From: Chitinophagales bacterium
GTDB taxonomy: Bacteria > Bacteroidota > Bacteroidia > Chitinophagales > UBA10324
Length of the DNA: 8,110 bases
Direction of reading: 5' to 3'
Assembly: GCA_013695775.1 (NCBI GenBank)
Contig: JACCZV010000162.1
Coordinates: 1-8,110 of the forward strand
Part shown: positions 5,958 to 8,110 of the stretch, one piece after another
Layout: every line of letters begins with the position of its first letter
How positions within the stretch are numbered: the stretch's first letter is position 1
Translations under genes and position numbers: made by a program
The notes under the pieces: generated by a model
Databases searched by the model: none
What the model was told of the DNA's origin: nothing
Seen by the model: the letters and a program-made list of their open reading frames with translations, nothing else

Positions 5958-8110
5958 TTACTCCTGATAATATACTCTCTTCACTCTTCGTGAAATAGTG
6001 CTTAACACTTCATAGCAAATGGTGTTAGACCATTGAGCAAGCTGCTGCACCGGCAATGCATCACCAAACACAATTACTTCATCTCCCTCTTCTGCATCAG
6101 CAATATTGGTGATATCAATCATCGTCATATCCATATTTATATTTCCGACTACGGGCGCAAGCTTTCCACGAACAAGCATTTTACCTCCACCGCGACTCAG
6201 CGTGCGGTCTAATCCATCGGCGTAACCGATGCCTATGGTCGCGATCGTCATGTTGGCTGATGCAATGCCCATTCGGCCATAGCCAACAGTTTCACCTGCC
6301 TGAATTTTTTTAATCTGCGAAATGATCGTCTTTAGCGTGCTCACGGAGCGAAGCTGAGTCTGCACTTTAGCGGTAACATCAATTCCATATAATCCAATCC
6401 CTAAACGAACCATATCAAACTGCGCTTCTGGAAAACGCACGATGCCGGCCGAGTTCAGTACATGACGCAATACAGGATAGCTCAACTGCTTCATAATAGT
6501 TTCGCTCATGGTAGTGAACATGCTGATCTGCCTCTTTGAATATTCATCCAGTAACGGATCTTCGCTGCAAGCAAGATGAGTGAAGAGTGATGCGATGCGA
6601 AGGGTTTTATTATTTGCTATCAGTTGCTGCAATTCGTTCATATCCTCTTCTTCAAATCCTAATCGATTCATACCTGTTTCAAGCTCAAGGTGCACGGGGT
6701 ATCCGTTTGCATTCTTTTCGGTAAAAGAAAGGGCGTGTATAAATTGTTTTAAGAGGCGGAGGCTATAAAGCTCCGGCTCAAGGTTATAATGGATTATGCT
6801 GTCAAAGCTTTTCTGTTCCGGATTCATTATCATTATAGGAATAGATATGCCTGCCTTGCGAAGCTCTACTCCCTCGTCAGCATAGGCCACTGCCAGATAA
6901 TCTGCCTTATGGAATTGCAGTGCATTCGCCACCTCAAAGCTTCCACTGCCATATGAGAATGCCTTTACCATAACCATGATGAGCGTTTCCGGCTTTAACA
7001 CAGATTGATAAACGGCAAAATTGTTGAGCAATGCATTCAAATCTATTTCAAGGATGGTTTCATGTGCCTTTTGCTCAAGACGCTTCGCGATGCGTTCAAA
7101 CTCAAAAGCGCGTGCCCCTTTAAGCAGGATTGTCTCATCATGAAACTGATCGGTTGAAAAGCTTTTCAGAAAATCTTCCGTTGATGGATAAAACGATGTA
7201 GAGAGGTTTTCTTTTTTTTCAAATAAATTCCTTTGCCTGGTGATGTCCGAGCCAATGCCAATTAAACGATGCACAGCTTTAGATTCTACCAAGGCGCTCA
7301 CATCCCCATAGAGTTTTTCATCGCTTACACCACTTTGCAAAATGTCAGATAAAATCAGCGTTCTTTTTGAATGTTGTCTTTGCCGGCTTAAAAAGTCAAG
7401 TGCGATCGCCAGCGAATTGAGATCTGAGTTGTAGCTGTCATTTATGAGTGAGCTGTTATTGATTGCATCATTCATCTCTAACCGCATACCTACCCTGTTC
7501 AGATCAGCCATTCGCTTTTCAATAATCGAAGGCTCAATCTTCAGGTAACGCATCAGGATCCAGCAGTGAATGGCATTCTCAACAGAGGCATCATCAATAA
7601 ATGGAATAGTAAGGGAATAGCTCTCCTTATTTTGATGGATAGTTATTGTAGTGAAAGATGTATTCTTCACAATTTCCGCTACCTGTACATCAGCATCTAG
7701 GTGATTTTTAGACCATGAAAAAGTTTTCAATCCATTGAAATCAGCATCTGCTTCTTTTATCTTAACTCTTGCAGCTATCAGGCATTCATTGATGTCAAGA
7801 TAATCGCGACAGAAAATAATGATCTCGCAGTGTAGGAAGAGCTTCAGCTTTTCATTTATCTTTTGACGAATATTAAGGAACCCTTCTCCATGTGCTTTGC
7901 CTATGTTCGTAAAAATTCCGATATCAGGCTGAATGATTTTTTGAAGATTTTGCATCTCATCGGCTTGCGAAATGCCAGCTTCAAAGATGGCAAGCTCATG
8001 CATCTCATTCATCTGCCAGATGGAGAGGGGCACACCTATCTGCGAGTTGTAACTCTTAGGACTGCGAATGATGTTGTAGTCGGGTTGAAGCAACTGGTAG
8101 AGCCATTCCT
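5958..8110 (-). CDS. murF-alr: Bifunctional MurF (D-Ala-D-Ala-adding ligase)–alanine racemase, N-terminus outside window
   Basis: The open frame runs off the right edge: EWLYQL precedes the TTG at 8093, so that TTG is an internal Leu codon. The visible 716 residues begin just after where MurF's G-x-x-G-K-T P-loop is expected. MurF parts: SPKSYNSQIGVPLS, the catalytic-domain EAGISQADEM and TNIGKAHGEGF, the INEKLKLF lysine region, and the C-terminal-domain NDSYNSDLNS and LKGARAFEFE. From about position 7060 leftward a full alanine racemase follows: PLP-lysine in MVKAFSYGSG (6965-6963), HLELETGMNRLGF, LFTHLACSED, LNSAG, MVRLGIGLYG, catalytic Tyr in VGYGRMG (6281-6279), GIGYADG, NINMDMTMID, and CYEVLSTISRRVKRVYY. 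MurF adds D-Ala-D-Ala to UDP-MurNAc-tripeptide, and Alr makes D-Ala from L-Ala in the cytoplasm. This fusion is standard in Bacteroidota. Both halves look functional. Confidence 0.95.
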   Translation of the reverse strand, partial: EWLYQLLQPDYNIIRSPKSYNSQIGVPLSIWQMNEMHELAIFEAGISQADEMQNLQKIIQPDIGIFTNIGKAHGEGFLNIRQKINEKLKLFLHCEIIIFCRDYLDINECLIAARVKIKEADADFNGLKTFSWSKNHLDADVQVAEIVKNTSFTTITIHQNKESYSLTIPFIDDASVENAIHCWILMRYLKIEPSIIEKRMADLNRVGMRLEMNDAINNSSLINDSYNSDLNSLAIALDFLSRQRQHSKRTLILSDILQSGVSDEKLYGDVSALVESKAVHRLIGIGSDITRQRNLFEKKENLSTSFYPSTEDFLKSFSTDQFHDETILLKGARAFEFERIAKRLEQKAHETILEIDLNALLNNFAVYQSVLKPETLIMVMVKAFSYGSGSFEVANALQFHKADYLAVAYADEGVELRKAGISIPIMIMNPEQKSFDSIIHYNLEPELYSLRLLKQFIHALSFTEKNANGYPVHLELETGMNRLGFEEEDMNELQQLIANNKTLRIASLFTHLACSEDPLLDEYSKRQISMFTTMSETIMKQLSYPVLRHVLNSAGIVRFPEAQFDMVRLGIGLYGIDVTAKVQTQLRSVSTLKTIISQIKKIQAGETVGYGRMGIASANMTIATIGIGYADGLDRTLSRGGGKMLVRGKLAPVVGNINMDMTMIDITNIADAEEGDEVIVFGDALPVQQLAQWSNTICYEVLSTISRRVKRVYYQE

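Noticed and set aside
6580..6768. 62-codon plus-strand open frame
   Set aside because: It runs antisense to the alanine racemase domain and its composition is explained by that gene.

Overview
The window looks like chromosomal DNA of a member of the Bacteroidota, probably an environmental Chitinophagia/Sphingobacteriia-like or Flavobacteriia-like lineage. This rests on four things: a MurF–alanine racemase fusion typical of that phylum, a DUF4286 gene, a secreted protein carrying a type IX secretion (T9SS) C-terminal sorting domain, and promoter elements resembling the Bacteroidota -7 consensus TAnnTTTG. Shine-Dalgarno sequences are weak and several starts are TTG or GTG. The finer taxonomic placement is inference.

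Layout. (1) Positions 3-377 (+) hold the C-terminal 124 codons of a DinB-fold protein that begins outside the window. (2) Positions 383-2029 (-) hold a fructosamine-kinase-family gene followed by a LysE/RhtB-type exporter, read leftward and converging on dinB with only 5 bp between stops. (3) Divergently, 2086-3510 (+) encodes a three-part nuclease: a DEDDh exonuclease, a GIY-YIG nuclease, and a UvrC/Cho-like cysteine cluster. It is followed by a DUF4286 gene (3558-3860). (4) Positions 3918-4814 hold a secreted T9SS-sorted protein gene whose 3' half is broken by four single-base frameshifts. (5) Positions 4998-5932 hold a two-gene Xre–RES toxin–antitoxin module. Its promoter overlaps an inverted repeat with three alternating half-sites, a strong candidate autoregulatory operator. 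(6) Positions 5958-8110 (-) hold the bifunctional murF–alr peptidoglycan gene, cut at its N-terminus by the window edge just after the expected MurF P-loop.

How the pieces fit. The housekeeping or repair genes (nuclease, DUF4286, murF–alr) flank an AT-rich accessory patch of about 2 kb (roughly 3870-5935) made of a decaying surface-protein gene and a toxin–antitoxin pair, which looks like a site of gene turnover. The Xre–RES pair is translationally coupled (stop and start overlap by one base). The fructosamine kinase and the LysE-like exporter may be co-transcribed, but a 132-bp gap separates them. I found no rRNA, tRNA, CRISPR array, IS element or riboswitch. Nothing here is convincingly an entirely new system. 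The best items for follow-up are the TA operator, the nuclease fusion with its putative Fe–S cysteines, and the multiply frameshifted T9SS gene.
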